A stretch of 36,488 nucleotides of DNA from Neelides folsomi (GCA_034687125.1 JAQGBZ010000516.1:1-36488), one strand, 5' to 3'. Numbered from the stretch's first letter, positions 21,202 to 32,856 are shown. Translations and numbers: made by a program. Notes: generated by a model not told the origin, from the letters alone.

Positions 21202-22126
21202 ATGAAAAATTTCAGATATTTACCAATATTCGTTTTGTTTCTCTTCGCCGCTTCTGAGTCTTTCAGTTATGAGATTAAAATTCCATCTGAATTCGAATTA
21301 CAAGAACTTCCAAGTGATTTTGAAATCGAAAATGGTATTTGACAAATAATGAAAAAGAAACATTTCATTAACAATAATAAAATTTAATTATTCGTAATTT
21401 ACATAAATACCGCCATATAAGTTTTCCTTAAATGTACAAATACAAATTATTTCATACAGAGAGTTATGTTTTATTTAAAATTTTAATAAGAAATTTAATA
21501 TAAAAATTTTGTTTCTAGAATCTCAATTTGTGAATGAAAATTTACGAGTCAAACGAACTTTCGAACCATTTATTCGTAAAATAAAACAATTGATCCAACC
21601 AAATCGATCTCCACGTCGTCAGAGACAAAGAAATCATAACAGAAATTATCCCAATAGCGGAAACAATAGATACAACTATTACAACAACAACGGCTACCAA
21701 AATCAAAATAGAGGCTACAATGGATATCGCTACGGAAACCAAAATAATTACCGGAATAATGGATATAGAAACAGACAACCGAATTACTATAGAAACAACA
21801 ATGGAAATAATTATAGAAATAATTATCGGCCAAGTTACAACCAATATTCTGACGGGTCAAGTAGTTCCAGTTCAAGCAGTAGTCAAGACTCAAATTACTA
21901 CAATTACAATTCCGGGTCAAGTTCGAGTTCTGATAGTTCATCTTCAATTTTTCCATCCAGCTCATCCAGCTCATCCAGCTCAGGAATCGGCAGTGCGGCA
22001 ACTTCAAATCCAGCTTTGTATTCAATGGCCCTTTCTGCAGCGTCTTCCGGAACCCCGGACATTTCAACTTATTCACAACTCGTTTCCTCTGACACGCATG
22101 CAGCACATTTAGCATTAGCTGGATAA
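21202..22126 (+). CDS. Secreted precursor: VKR-helix peptide followed by Asn/Tyr- and Ser-rich regions
   Basis: Two exons, 21202-21334 and 21519-22126, encode 246 residues. Residues 1 to about 22 are a signal peptide (NFRYLPIFVLFLFAA). An acidic pro-region (SEFELQELPSDFEIEN) runs to a furin-type site RVKR at residues 54-57. It is followed by TFEPFIRKIKQLIQPNRS, a cationic amphipathic segment bounded by PRR at 76-78. Residues 80-150 are rich in Asn, Tyr, Arg and Gly with Tyr-Arg-Asn-Asn-type repeats, and residues 150-200 are runs of Ser. The C-terminus (PALYSMALSAASSG, DTHAAHLALAG) is Ala-rich, like some cuticular or silk-type proteins. The acidic pro-part could mask the basic peptide, as in antimicrobial precursors, but a structural role for the low-complexity part is equally possible. 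The VKR-helix segment matches that of the 13719 gene. Confidence 0.75.
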
Positions 22127-22963
22127 AATATTTGTTATTGGTTGGGATATTTAATTTACTTTACTAATATTAGTTTGTAATTAATAATAATTAATGTTTG
22201 TTCATTTTTTATATTTTAACCTTTATCTACTAATTAAATCGCATTATTAATTTTCTTTTCTTCTTTAGCATAGGATTGAGTTGAATACTTTTATTTACCA
22301 AGCATTTGGAAAACTTGTTATTATTTATGAGCCAAATAACCTTCGCTATATCCCGCTAATATATTTAATGTGAAAAGTATATTTAATAAAGTGAACGATT
22401 TCGTTCTATTGATCAAAAATCAAATTTATTTTTGCTCAATAAATAGTAATGGTAAATCAAATAAAGTTGAAATTACAGCCATCCTTATAAAATCGTTTAA
22501 ATATGATTCCATTTCCAACATTACTTAAAAGTTATTTCTTGAAAATTGTTTTACTGTTTATGTAATCTTATATAATTTGGTCGTAATTTAAATATAGTTG
22601 CTTGGAGACTGTTTTGATTTTTATGTAAATAATGGGGAATTATTTTATGTAAATGAAGTTATTCTATTATCTTAACTAAATTGTACTTTTAGATTAAATT
22701 GGATTATTGGATTATAAGATATTGGATTATATAACCCAAGTTTATAAAACGAACAATTTTCTATCATTTGAAACTTCTCAATTGATAAGAAATGAAATAT
22801 AAAAATTATTACTGAAAATAAAATGAAAATGCTTTGCGTTTTAAACCCTAGTTATATTAAGTGTTCCATTTGTCCTTTTATCCGTACTTGTTAACTACAC
22901 TTGATGAGACTTTCTATAATTTTAAGACCAATTCATGAGAAATAAAATATAAAAATCATTAAA
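22127..22963. other. Intergenic region, no supported gene
   Basis: AT-rich with no supported frame. It separates the secreted precursor from the receptor-like gene. Confidence 0.4.
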
Positions 22964-24391
22964 ATGCTTTCAGTTAAATCTACAATAAATTTATTTCATA
23001 TTATTTCTCTTGTATCAAGAACTTATTGTTTTCCATATGATTGTGATATTAAAACATTCAAATTGTCCAAAAGCCAAACTAAAAAAAATACTTTTTATAT
23101 TAATTTAATTATTATTGGAACAATTCGTCTTTTTAGCACGATGCTTTTAATTTATAACTGGTTCTATAATAGACAGAATCAATCAACATTAAATCTATTC
23201 TTTGGATTTATAAATGTCTTAATGTTTATAATTATATATTACATTTCAATATTATTATTAATTTATGAAGATTTCAATATTAATATTCATTTTGTATTAG
23301 ATCTCTTCCAGAAATTTCGTAAATTAAATTTTTAAATAAAATAATAATTATAATACAAATTTATAATTTTATAATCTATAAATGTATCGATTTATAATTC
23401 ATAGTAAATACAATATAATATATCATCATATGTACTCTATAATAATCATATGTATTTAACTCAATTTTTTTTTGTTTTTTAAAGGAGTATTTTTAAAAGT
23501 GGATCAAGTAAATTTCAAAGATGGATTGGAACTCCCTTTGTTAATTGCAAGAAAATGTTCTGTTCCTTTTTGTGTTTTATTATGCAATTCCATCATTATT
23601 GATCATTCTTCAAATATCTTTCATGCTATTTATAAAACTGAATATTATTATTTTTCTTTCATTGTTTTTATAATTGAAGCATATTCAAATGCTTGTTCAT
23701 TTTTAATTGTCGAATTTTTCTTGCTAATATTTATTGGAATATTATTTGCTACCTTAAAAATGCTTAAAATTTTGACATTGTAAGTACATACAATACTTAT
23801 TTGATTTCTGTATATAGCATTAGTATTATCAATCAATATATAGTATAAGTATATTTATGTTTAAAAATAACTGTAACAATTTTCACTTTAAGGGAAAAAG
23901 AAAAGAATCAGCGCTGGAAAGGTTTTAAATATTACAAACAACTACATATGGCCTATATATTTATGATTCCATTAGCAAAATCACTTACTACTCCAACTAT
24001 TATAGCTTTATTATATGTAACAATATCATTTCCAGTTTTGCTAATTAAATTTTATCCAGATATAAATTATAGTGCATTAATTGGCCTTGTGTACGTTTAT
24101 ATAATTAATATTTTGAACTTTGTGTTTATATTCAAAAAATCTTCACAAATTTGGGAAATGTCTACAAAATATATAATGGATTTTTTTGATCATGAAATAA
24201 ACAATATAATTCAGGAGTGCCCCTTGGATTTTAAAACAAAGAAACATATCAAATATTTGAAAGCGATAAAATCCTCCACACATGAATATAAAATTCCCAT
24301 TGGGAATTTTTTTTATTTTGATAGAGGAATTTTTAATTCATTAATGGCATTTTGCGCTGAAAACATTGGTGGTCTTCTTGTATCTTTTTAA
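22964..24391 (+). CDS. Gustatory-receptor-like seven-transmembrane protein
   Basis: Three exons, 22964-23318, 23485-23779 and 23893-24391, join in phases 1 and 2 to give 382 residues, a usual length for insect-type gustatory receptors. The protein is very hydrophobic, with about seven membrane segments: near INLIIIGTIRLFSTMLLIY, FINVLMFIIIYYISILLLIY, VPFCVLLCN, FIVFIIEAYSNACSFLIVEF with FLLIFIGILFATL, TIIALLYVTISFPVLL, ALIGLVYVYIINILNFVFIF and the C-terminal LMAFCAENIGGLLVSF. The end, a short aromatic segment (GNFFYFDRGIF) followed by the last membrane helix finishing at the C-terminus, is how this family usually ends, though the classical TYxVVLLQF wording is not kept. Chemoreception of an unknown ligand is inferred. 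An odorant-receptor-like or other divergent 7TM protein is the alternative. Confidence 0.7.
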
Positions 24392-24763
24392 ATAGATTCA
24401 ATCAAGTCATTTATCTCAATACAAGATGAAAGTTTAAGGTTAAATATGATATATATCGGAATGATTTAAAAATTTTATACAAAGACTAATGAAAACTATA
24501 AATTTCTAATTTCTTCTAACAATACTCTAAGTTTATCTAATTTGTAACTCAATAAATGTGTATACAACGGAAATGTCTCTAGTGCTTTGAGATTTAATCT
24601 CACATCTTTTAAGCTCACTCCAGTTTAACGTCACTGGAAATTCAATTTTGCTAAGCTAATATATTATGCATTTGGTACATGAATTAAAAACGTCAAGGAA
24701 TATTCATTTAATCATTTAATAGTATATGGTAAACCAATAGAGTAGGGTATACATACTTCATAA

Positions 24764-25379
24764 TTAATTTTGAAATAACTTTACATTTGCACTACAATTT
24801 ATTTTAATGATCGGTGGATCGGTGAATTCATTACCACATTTTGAACAAATGAATAAATTATCTGGTAAAATGAATTCTTCCACTTCGTTGTTAATCAAAT
24901 GGGACGAGGAAGTGAGATCTATTGAAAAGTTAACATATTAAGAATCTTAATAATTAGAATTTGTTTATACACTGTTGGTTTATTACTTTTATTAATATTG
25001 TTGATGTTATTTATCTTTAAAATTACCCAAAGACGAATATATTTCTTCTTTAATTAGAATATCGTCAAAAGTAAATTCCGTGTTTTCATCTGCAAATTAT
25101 TAAAAGATAATTTATTTCCTCAGGTGATAATTGCGCATTAATGTAGATATTGCACTTTAATATAATTCCACATGATATAATAATTAAATTACCTTTAATT
25201 TCCAAGCTTTCATTCAAACTTTGTTGTGAGTAACTTGATATTATTTTAATTGAAATTGAATTTCCATCAATTAAATTCGAAATGTTTAATCGTTGAATAG
25301 AAACTCGAAGGTCTTTGAGGGTTGGAAATTTCTTTTTGTATTTGAAATACTCAAGTGAATTAAATTTAGACAAACTCAT
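24764..25379 (-). CDS. Small protein of unknown function with a CxxC motif
   Basis: Three exons on the minus strand, 25379-25193, 25089-25027 and 24918-24764, join in phase 1 to give 134 residues. The N-terminal 62 residues are basic and mixed (FKYKKKFPTLKDLRVSIQRL). The middle is acidic (EFTFDDILIKEE). The C-terminal part holds FICSKCGNEFTDPP, one CxxC pair with no matching His or second CxxC, so it is at best half of a zinc site. No signal peptide or membrane segment is seen. Consistent splice sites and phases support a real gene, but no family was recognised. Confidence 0.55.
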
Positions 25380-25542
25380 TTTAATTTAGTTATCGAACAA
25401 TTTTATTATATTTGTTAAATTCTAAATAATTACTTTTGTTAAAATCAAAATTTTAGAATACAATGAACATAAAAAACAACCACTTTAATAGTTAGTTTTG
25501 ACAAAATATTTAATTTGCAGAAATATAGAAATGTGATTTCAT

Positions 25543-25668
25543 CAGTGCTCGATCCGGCATGCCGGATGCCTTTTGCCGGATGCCGGATTTTGCCTATTAA
25601 ACATTTGGCAAATGCCTATTATCAGGCAATGCCCGAAGAATTTTCCAATCCGGCTGCCGGATGCACTG
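25543..25668. mobile_element. 126-bp hAT-like miniature element with perfect 8-bp target duplication
   Basis: The element begins CAGTGCTCGATCCGGC and ends with the inverse GCCGGATGCACTG. The direct repeat GATTTCAT stands exactly outside both ends (25535-25542 and 25669-25676). The inside is built of CCGGATGCCGG and TGCC/GGCA palindromes. CAGNG-type termini and an 8-bp duplication are hAT hallmarks. It is too short to encode anything. Confidence 0.9.
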
Positions 25669-26045
25669 GATTTCATATATAAAAGTGCAAAAGCGCGCGG
25701 TATAGACATCCAATAACAAATTTCTCTAATCAAATATAGTACGCATTTGTCATCGAAATGAATTATTTTTAATTATTTACCAATCGCTGTTGAATGATTT
25801 ATCATTGTAAACAATATATAAATTTCCTTTTCCTTCTATTTGTAAGTATATCATAAAATAATAAACCAATATTCTAATTTTGAATTTATGATTTATATCA
25901 ATTTTAAATTCTTTCATTTGGCATAGTTAATTCAAAAATATTCAGAATTTAGTCAATTAAACCATGACAACTCAAACCATGGTTAGCTTAAGTTTTAATT
26001 TCATCATTTAAATATCATTCAATTATAAATCAGTATCACTTATTT

Positions 26046-26460
26046 TTATTTCTTGACAATTTTTTTTATTGGGGCTCCATAAAGATCGTCCCAAACCAAT
26101 TGAGTTTCAATAGGATTTTTATAAAAATAGTCTTGAAAATATTTTAATTTAAATGCCAAAATTGATCTGAGTTTCAACTTTGACTCCATTTTTATTTCCA
26201 GTTAATTGGAAATCACAGAGAATCTTATTGCTAAAATAAAACATATTATTACAATTTAATTAAATATATATATATTTGGATTTTATTTTAAAAATTAAAT
26301 AATCAAGTCGTGTACAGTCAACATTACTAGTTAAGATTGTGAATAAAATGAAATGAAGAATAAAATTGACTAATTATTAAACTTACTTTCTTAATTTGTT
26401 GAAATATTGATCCAATTGTGTTTGGGATGAAAATATTGTTTGGAATGATTCTAAGTCCAT
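26046..26460 (-). pseudogene. BTB-domain-like gene fragment broken by a frame change
   Basis: Exon 26460-26387 starts with ATG and ends at a good GTAAGT donor. The next exon begins at 26230 (AA|C join) and reads NNKILCDFQLTGNKNGVKVE... before a stop at 26151-26149. The frame one step away continues without a gap as LAFKLKYFQDYFYKNPIE and onward to a stop at 26048-26046. Put together, LCDFQLT, then the charged turn, then ILAFKLKYFQDYF resemble the start of a BTB fold (LCDVxL ... LAxxSxYFxxxF). BTB proteins dimerise and often recruit cullin-3. Only the first half of the domain is present and no partner domain follows. Either this is a decayed copy or one base is wrong in the sequence. The BTB reading is an inference from a few residues. 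Confidence 0.4.
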
Positions 26461-27363
26461 AAAATAAGTTAATGAATTTATATTTTAGTTATGACCATTT
26501 TGTAATCGACATTGAAAAGGAAAAATTTGATTTTTTTAATTGATAGCCCTCTGGTTGACTGGTTGGTTCTTATAAAGCAATCAGTTGTAGAAAAATGGGC
26601 ATATTTTATAAAACACATGGTACGTATTTATTTTATTTATGTCCAGTCCAAAGATCAGCGAGGATAAAAAATGTCATGTTTGCACAAGAATATTAAGACA
26701 ATAAAGCTCATACATATACCTTTTCCTATTCAAGAAGAAGATAATAAAATAAATCCAAGATAGTTTTATAAATAAGTAGAAATGAGTAATGCTCGTACAT
26801 AAACATAACATTGGGAATTCGATTTGTATTATTATAAAGTAACAATTGCATTGCAGACTTATTTGTACATGTATTTAAATGTAAGTACATATATGTAGTA
26901 CACTTTGTAGAAAAGGATAAGTAAAGTAATTTAATTCTATATAATGATATGATGTAGTTCGCAATACTTCTATTAGCATTTTAATATACATAAATATTTA
27001 TTTATGTGTTTTTCAATTGTGCATTTAGAATGTAAATTTAAATTAAGCCTAAGAGAAATAAAGAGATAATTTATGGTATCAGAGTATCAAGAAAAAATTG
27101 AAATTGAGATGAGTCATGAATTCATTAATTTAACATTACAAAAGCCAACGTCACAATTAATACATTTAATATTCTTTAAATAAAAACACTTTCGAAATTT
27201 GTATTCATTTATCATTTGCTGTTACATATTTTCGCACACTGCTGAAATTTATATATATATATAATTAAGTGCCAGTCAATTTTCTTGTTACATACTTAAT
27301 TTATTTAAAACCGAATTGAAATAATTTTCCTTAAAATTGGGAAGAAAATTACATTGTTTTAAA
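26461..27363. other. Intergenic region upstream of copine
   Basis: AT-rich, with no supported frame. A run of TATATATATATA near 27250 lies about 110 bases before the first candidate start of copine and could serve as its TATA region. Confidence 0.35.
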
Positions 27364-27479
27364 ATGGCTTTACCATACGAAGCCACAGCAACAACATCAT
27401 TGCCAAATTCAATGCCTCAATTTGCAATTTCGACCGGAGATGAACTGAAGTCTTTCATTCAACTCACATTATCAGCGAG
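27364..27479 (+). CDS. Copine, alternative first exon A
   Basis: An ATG in good context (AAAATGG) opens 38 codons plus two bases, ending in ...KSFIQLTLSA|AG before GTAAAA. The last residues fit the first beta strand of the copine C2A domain. The two leftover bases complete an Arg codon with the exon at 28307, exactly as in exon B at 28110. It would give copine a longer N-terminus (MALPYEATATTSLPNSMPQF...). Confidence 0.65.
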
Positions 27480-28109
27480 GTAAAAAAATATCCGAATTAT
27501 CTATTCATCATCATTATTATTTACTATTTACATTTGTACATTGCCAAATATCTATGTATTATATTATACCATATAACAAAACAGGTTAATATAAAAATAT
27601 TATATACCATACCTACGCAAAAGAAACTGATGCTTCGCTTTTATGTGCATCAAGAACACATAGGAGTTGGAACTTATATTCGGAAAGTATGTAACTTATT
27701 TTAAGAGATCTCACATTTGAGACACGTGTATTTTGGGTCAGTTTATACACTATCTATATACAGCATATCTATATACTATGTACATAGTATACTGTACTGT
27801 ATACATAAAGACACGTAAAAATTTAGGGTTGGACGTGGTCCAATTTCTTAAGCCCATTATAGTATACCATCGCGTATATTGTTGTTTATTTTAAGTCAAA
27901 ATTTGAATGGAGACTGAATATTCCCAGCTGTTGAAAGTTTACGCATCTATTTTTAATTCCATTAACTCATTCATACAACTTTTAAATATTAATTTTAACA
28001 CTTGTGCAAAACAATATATAGGGACGCATAATAAATTCTTCGCGCTGGAACTTTAAGATTAAATAGTTAATTTTCATTACACAATCATATATAATTCGTG
28101 AAAATCAAA

Positions 28110-30689
28110 ATGTACCCAAAACTTCCAACAAATGGAATTTATTTAACAACTTCTGTTGAATTAACAATTTCGGGAAGGTCAATTTCATTTTTCATTCTAA
28201 GTTATACAGATATTTAATTTAGTATTAAAATTAAGCATTGCTGATTTATTAAATTTAACTTTAATGTGAAAAGATAAATTTATAATGCGGATGTTTTTAA
28301 TTTTAGAAATTTGATTAATCGGGATGTATTTTCAAAATCTGATCCAGTCTGTGCCTTGTACATAAAGGAATTTGGGTCGAATAAGTTCATTGAAGTTGGG
28401 TGGACGGAAGTTGTGATGAACAATTTGAATCCTGATTGGGATAAGAAATTCCAACTAGAATATAGATTTGAAGAACGGCAGGTAAAATAATAACATTTAG
28501 GAAATAATTGTTTACCTAGTATTATAAATTAATTATTCTTCACATAATTCATATATCATTTAATTTAGTTCAGAATTATCAAAATAGAGAGATAGAATTA
28601 ATTAATGAATTGATTAACATTAAGAAATTATAATTTTTTTTTGTTTTTCAAAGGTGCTTAAATTTATGATTTATGACCGGGACAGCGATTCTAATCATTT
28701 GAAATCGCATGATTTATTGGGATCAGTTGAATGCAGTTTGGGTGAAATTGTCTCTGCACAAAACAAAAAAGTAGCAATAGATTTTTGTTATGATAATCAA
28801 CTTAAAATTTCATAAAATATTGAATTATATTACCAAACATTAATTTAACAAATTAATTAATGTTAAATTTACAGTTTATCAAAGATCTGAAAATTCCATT
28901 TGGATTTGGAAATAAACTGTCGACCATTCAAGTTGTTGCAGATGAAATTGGGAAATCAAAGGAAGTTCTTCACGTTAGAATGTGTGGAAGGAAATTGGAC
29001 AAAAAGGATTTTTTCGGCTTGAGCGATCCCTTCGTTATTATTAAAAAACAACTTGACGACGGGACATGGAGTAACGTGTACAAAACAGAGTTCATTAAAA
29101 ACACATTAAATCCCAATTGGAAGGCTTTTAAGATAAATCTTTCCGTTCTCATTGGAGAAAATCCAAACAGAAAAGTAAAGTTTGAAGCTTATGATTGGAA
29201 TTCAAGCGGGAAAAATGATTTCATTGGATCGTTTGAAATAACATTTTCGCATCTTTTAGAAGGTTGCTAAAAATTTATTTATTTAAGCACATATAAATAA
29301 TTTCACAGAATAACTATTTATTATTTAATTAGTACATATGTATTATTAATTTAATAATTTTATTTTATTTAATGATTTTAAAAATATTTAAAATTGTAAC
29401 TTTTATTGTCGCAGATTTTAAAAACGGACTTAAATTTCATGCGCTGATCAACGAAGCCAAGAAAATAAAAAAGAATTATCAAAATTCTGGAATTTTGAAT
29501 TTTGAACATTTGAAAGTAGATGGAGAAAAATCCTTTCTTGATTATATCCAAAGTGGCGTTCAATTGCACTTCACTGTTGCTGTTGATTTCACGGCTTCAA
29601 ACGGCGATCCAAAACATCCCCAGTCGCTTCATTACCGACATCCAAATGTTGAGAATCAATACACGTTAGCCATTAAATCAGTTGGAGAAATCATTGAAGA
29701 TTATGATTCTGACAAACTCTTTCCTGCGATTGGCTTTGGCGCCAAATTAAATTCAAATGCTCCCGTTTCCCATGAATTTTACATGAATGGGAATCCTTCT
29801 AATCCATTTTGCCAAGGAGTTGAAGGAATTCTTGAGGCTTATCACAACACGCTTAAAAATGGCAAAAACAATTTTAATTAAATAAATTAAAAATTATCTA
29901 ATATTTAGGATATTTAGAATTTTAATGATATTTACAATCAAATTATATTTGTAAAATGTTATTGTTATTGTTTAGTTCAACTTTTTGGTCCAACAAATTT
30001 CGCCCCAGTTATCAATCATGTTTTGAAAATGGCGGCTTCATATCAAGATGGAAAAAATTATTTTGTTCTTCTTATCATAACTGATGGGATTATTTGCGGT
30101 AAATTTAAAAAAACTGATGAATCAATATGTACCAACATATGAATTCTGTATCTTTATATATTATATGCTTTAGAAAATATATATGATATATATATATATA
30201 TTATATTTTATATTATTGTTAATATAATGAATTTTATATCCAATTCTTGCAGATTTGGATGCAACAAAAGATGCAATCATCAACGCGTCTTTTTACCCAA
30301 TGTCAATCATCATTGTAGGAGTCGGCGAAGAAGATTTCTCTACAATGAAATTTCTGGACTCCGATGATCAATTGTTGAAAAATGATGGAAGAGTCGCTTT
30401 TCGGGATATTGTTCAATTTGTTGGTAAGATCTTACAAATTCATTTATCCATATTTTGTCTGAATGACTAATTTTAACGAAAATTGTTTTAAATTACTTAA
30501 TATTTATATAACTTTTAGTTAAACTTAGATTAAAATAACATTTCAGAGCTGAGAAAGTTTGTGAAGTTGAATAATCAAAGGGATAATCAACAACACGGAT
30601 CTTGTAGCAAAGCCAGTTTGGCCAAATCAGTCCTTGAAGAATTGCCAGACCAGCTCGTGTTGTGGATGGGCGCTAACAATTTTACTTAA
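28110..30689 (+). CDS. Copine (two C2 domains and a vWA-like copine domain)
   Basis: Eight exons: 28110-28177, 28307-28481, 28654-28770, 28875-29262, 29415-29861, 29976-30098, 30253-30423 and 30547-30689. They join in phase to 543 residues, the normal copine length. C2A (about residues 10-125) has VFSKSDP and the loop YDRDSDS. C2B (about 150-275) has FFGLSDPFV and [15 protein letters not shown]. The copine domain follows with DFTASNGDP (the DxTxS metal site), [42 protein letters not shown] and [12 protein letters not shown]. Copines bind phospholipids on calcium rise and act as membrane-recruited adaptors in the cytoplasm. The intron after 29861 has no GT donor; GC at 29862-29863 restores the expected [11 protein letters not shown]. 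The second loop Asp of C2B is Asn (DWN). First and last exons each have an alternative (27364-27479; 31034-31167). Confidence 0.9.
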
Positions 30690-31033
30690 TTGACTTTTAT
30701 AATTATATAATTATAACTAATGTTATTGAATTAAAAAAATTATAAAACAACTTAAAAGTTTTATACAATTTTTTGTGTTACTTGTTTGAATTTGAATTAA
30801 CTCAACGTTAATTTATTTATTTAATTTATTTGGTATTTATTGAATATTGAATATGTATTATTTATGTTCAAATTTTTACAATTTGTTAATTGTATAATAT
30901 TAAACTAAAATTTAACATTTGACAAATATTTCCTTTGATTTATTAAGAGTTAATAAATTTATACTTAACTTAATAAGAAAATGGGAATGAATGAATTATC
31001 ACAATTTATTTAACATGTATAAAACGTCTTTAG

Positions 31034-31167
31034 AAATTTCACCATTTATAAGCGGTAAAACGAACGAGGTTGTAAAAGTACAAAGCAAAGCAGAATTAGC
31101 AGCAAAAGTCTTGGAGGAAATCCCACAACAGTTCAAAGCAGCTATGAAAAAACTAAGTTACAATTAA
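31034..31167 (+). CDS. Copine, alternative last exon B
   Basis: Preceded by TTTAG, this exon completes the same split Glu codon (G|AA) as the exon at 30547 (G|AG). It encodes 43 residues ending in a stop: EISPFISGKT... and KAELAAKVLEEIPQQFKAAMKKL. The 30547 exon reads [20 protein letters not shown] at the same place, so the two are homologous and mutually exclusive. AATAAA lies at 31356-31361. Confidence 0.7.
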
Positions 31168-31355
31168 ATTAATATTGAAAAGTGGTGTCATACTTTAGAA
31201 AATTTGATTTGTCATAAAGTCATAATGATAAGTTGTTTCAGTAGTTTGTATTGAAATTACCAGTCCTCTGATATTGGAACATTTTATTATATGGCATTTC
31301 ACATAGTGTTGTTTTATTTGTAAAATATTTCCTATTTGCTCTTTTGTGTGAAGTC

Positions 31356-31361
31356 AATAAA
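31356..31361 (+). terminator. Polyadenylation signal after copine exon B
   Basis: AATAAA lies 189 bases after the stop of the alternative last exon. Confidence 0.4.
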
Positions 31362-31759
31362 TGCATAAAAGTATGTGATTTAAAAATGATTTATTATTAT
31401 TTATTTAAACATTCGCTTATATTTTTACATAACTTTTTAACCAATGAATATATCATGTCAATTCCTTTATTTTAAAGTTGATTATATAATTGTAATAATG
31501 TTGAGGAATTAGACCAATTGCAACCAATGTATGTACTTTTATTTGTATGGGTATAATATATTTTTGCCATTTCCAGAATCGGCTTTGGAATAAGAATAAA
31601 TAAGGTTTAACATCCAAAGTCCCAAAGGCTTAAATAATTGACATCAATACTATTGAGATATCTAAATCTAAATATGCCGGAATTATTTCGATTTCTCAAA
31701 TGAAGAATAGAGTATTGTGTATCATTTCTTTCTAACACCTTAAATAGTAAAAGTCCATT

Positions 31760-32423
31760 ATGGAATCTTGTGATGTAAAATATAAATGTGAATTTTCCAA
31801 TAATTATTTGTGAACTTGAGTAATTTAAAGAGACATTCAACAATTCATAATGGTGAAAGAAGATATAAATGTTTACTTTGCAACAAATCATTTTCCGGTT
31901 TGGGGGATTTAAATAGACATTTAATAATTCACATTGGTGAAAAACTACGTAAATGTTCTATTTGTAAAAAATCATTTGCTCGAGTCTGGAATTTGAACAG
32001 ACATAAAAACGTTCACATAAAGAATCTCCCATTTAATTTCAATTTAAAATTGACCGGTTCAAGTTCAAGAAGCAATATTGATTTAAAAAGCATTATTGAT
32101 AAAAATAAGAGGATTTTTGATTCCAATACAAAGAAATCTCGTCATCAAGTAAATACATTAAATATGTCATTCTCGACCTATGGTTCAGATTTTAACAACA
32201 ACGGACCAAGGAAACATTTCTCCAACTGTTCTAAGATTCAACTGACCTATAAACTCAATTTGTAAGAACATTTACCAATATACATCTTATTAAATTTAAA
32301 TGCTATTTATTACTTTCCAACTTTTTATATGAATTTAGAATCTTGAAATGAAATAATTAATAATTTTTTTCCAGAAGTTCAAATGTTTATGCTGCATGTC
32401 AAGATTTACCAGTTGTACCTTAA
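31760..32423 (+). pseudogene. C2H2 zinc-finger gene 1 of a tandem pair, frame broken near its start
   Basis: The ATG at 31760 reads MESCDVKYKCEFSNNYL and then stops at 31811. One step out of frame, a long frame (from 31810) continues the same finger as VNLSNLKRHSTIH. Joined, the first finger has the right spacing but its second Cys is Ser and one base is missing. Two intact C2H2 fingers follow: YKCLLCNKSFSGLGDLNRHLIIH and the one containing CSICKKSFARVWNLNRH. A Lys/Asn/Ser-rich tail ends in IQLTYKL. A donor at 32262 (GTAAGA) joins exon 32375-32423, adding about 16 residues to a stop. Exon plan, finger order and tail match the next gene. Such fingers bind DNA or RNA in the nucleus. No in-frame ATG precedes the intact fingers, so this copy is probably dead unless the missing base is a sequencing error. 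Confidence 0.65.
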
Positions 32424-32856
32424 AAGCGTTAAATGATGTTCTTAAATTAAAAAAGTGGTAATGATAAGTTAAGTTCATTGACATCCACCAAGTCAATATA
32501 TTTGTAAATAAACAAATTACATAGTATGTAAAATGGAAAAGAGTATATTCAATTTACAAAAATTCTACGTTAACAAATAATAAAAATAAATTTTATTTTA
32601 TACATATCTCATAATTGAATTAAAGCGAAATTGATATTGTTTAAGAAATTACTATTTATAAATAAATGTTCGTTTATTTTTATTTATGTATTTCCACAAA
32701 CAGCCATAGGATAAAAATAGATAAAAAGGTATAAGGATTAATGTTTAATATCACGACTTAAAAATTATTATTTTTGGATATCAATAAAACTTTCCGAGAC
32801 ATAATAATCCATTTATATTCATCCGGGAATAGCATAAAGCAAAAAGAAATCTTATA
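32424..32856. other. Spacer between the tandem zinc-finger genes
   Basis: AT-rich with no supported frame. It should contain the promoter of the second zinc-finger gene. Confidence 0.35.

Noticed and set aside
21542..22115. Long frames in the other five readings, including a 181-codon minus-strand frame
   Set aside because: They arise from the low-complexity Asn/Tyr and Ser codon runs of the real gene at 21202-22126.
28771..28814. Copine C2A exon read through to a stop ([14 protein letters not shown])
   Set aside because: The donor at 28771 and the next in-phase exon at 28875 continue the known copine order; intron retention is possible but unsupported.
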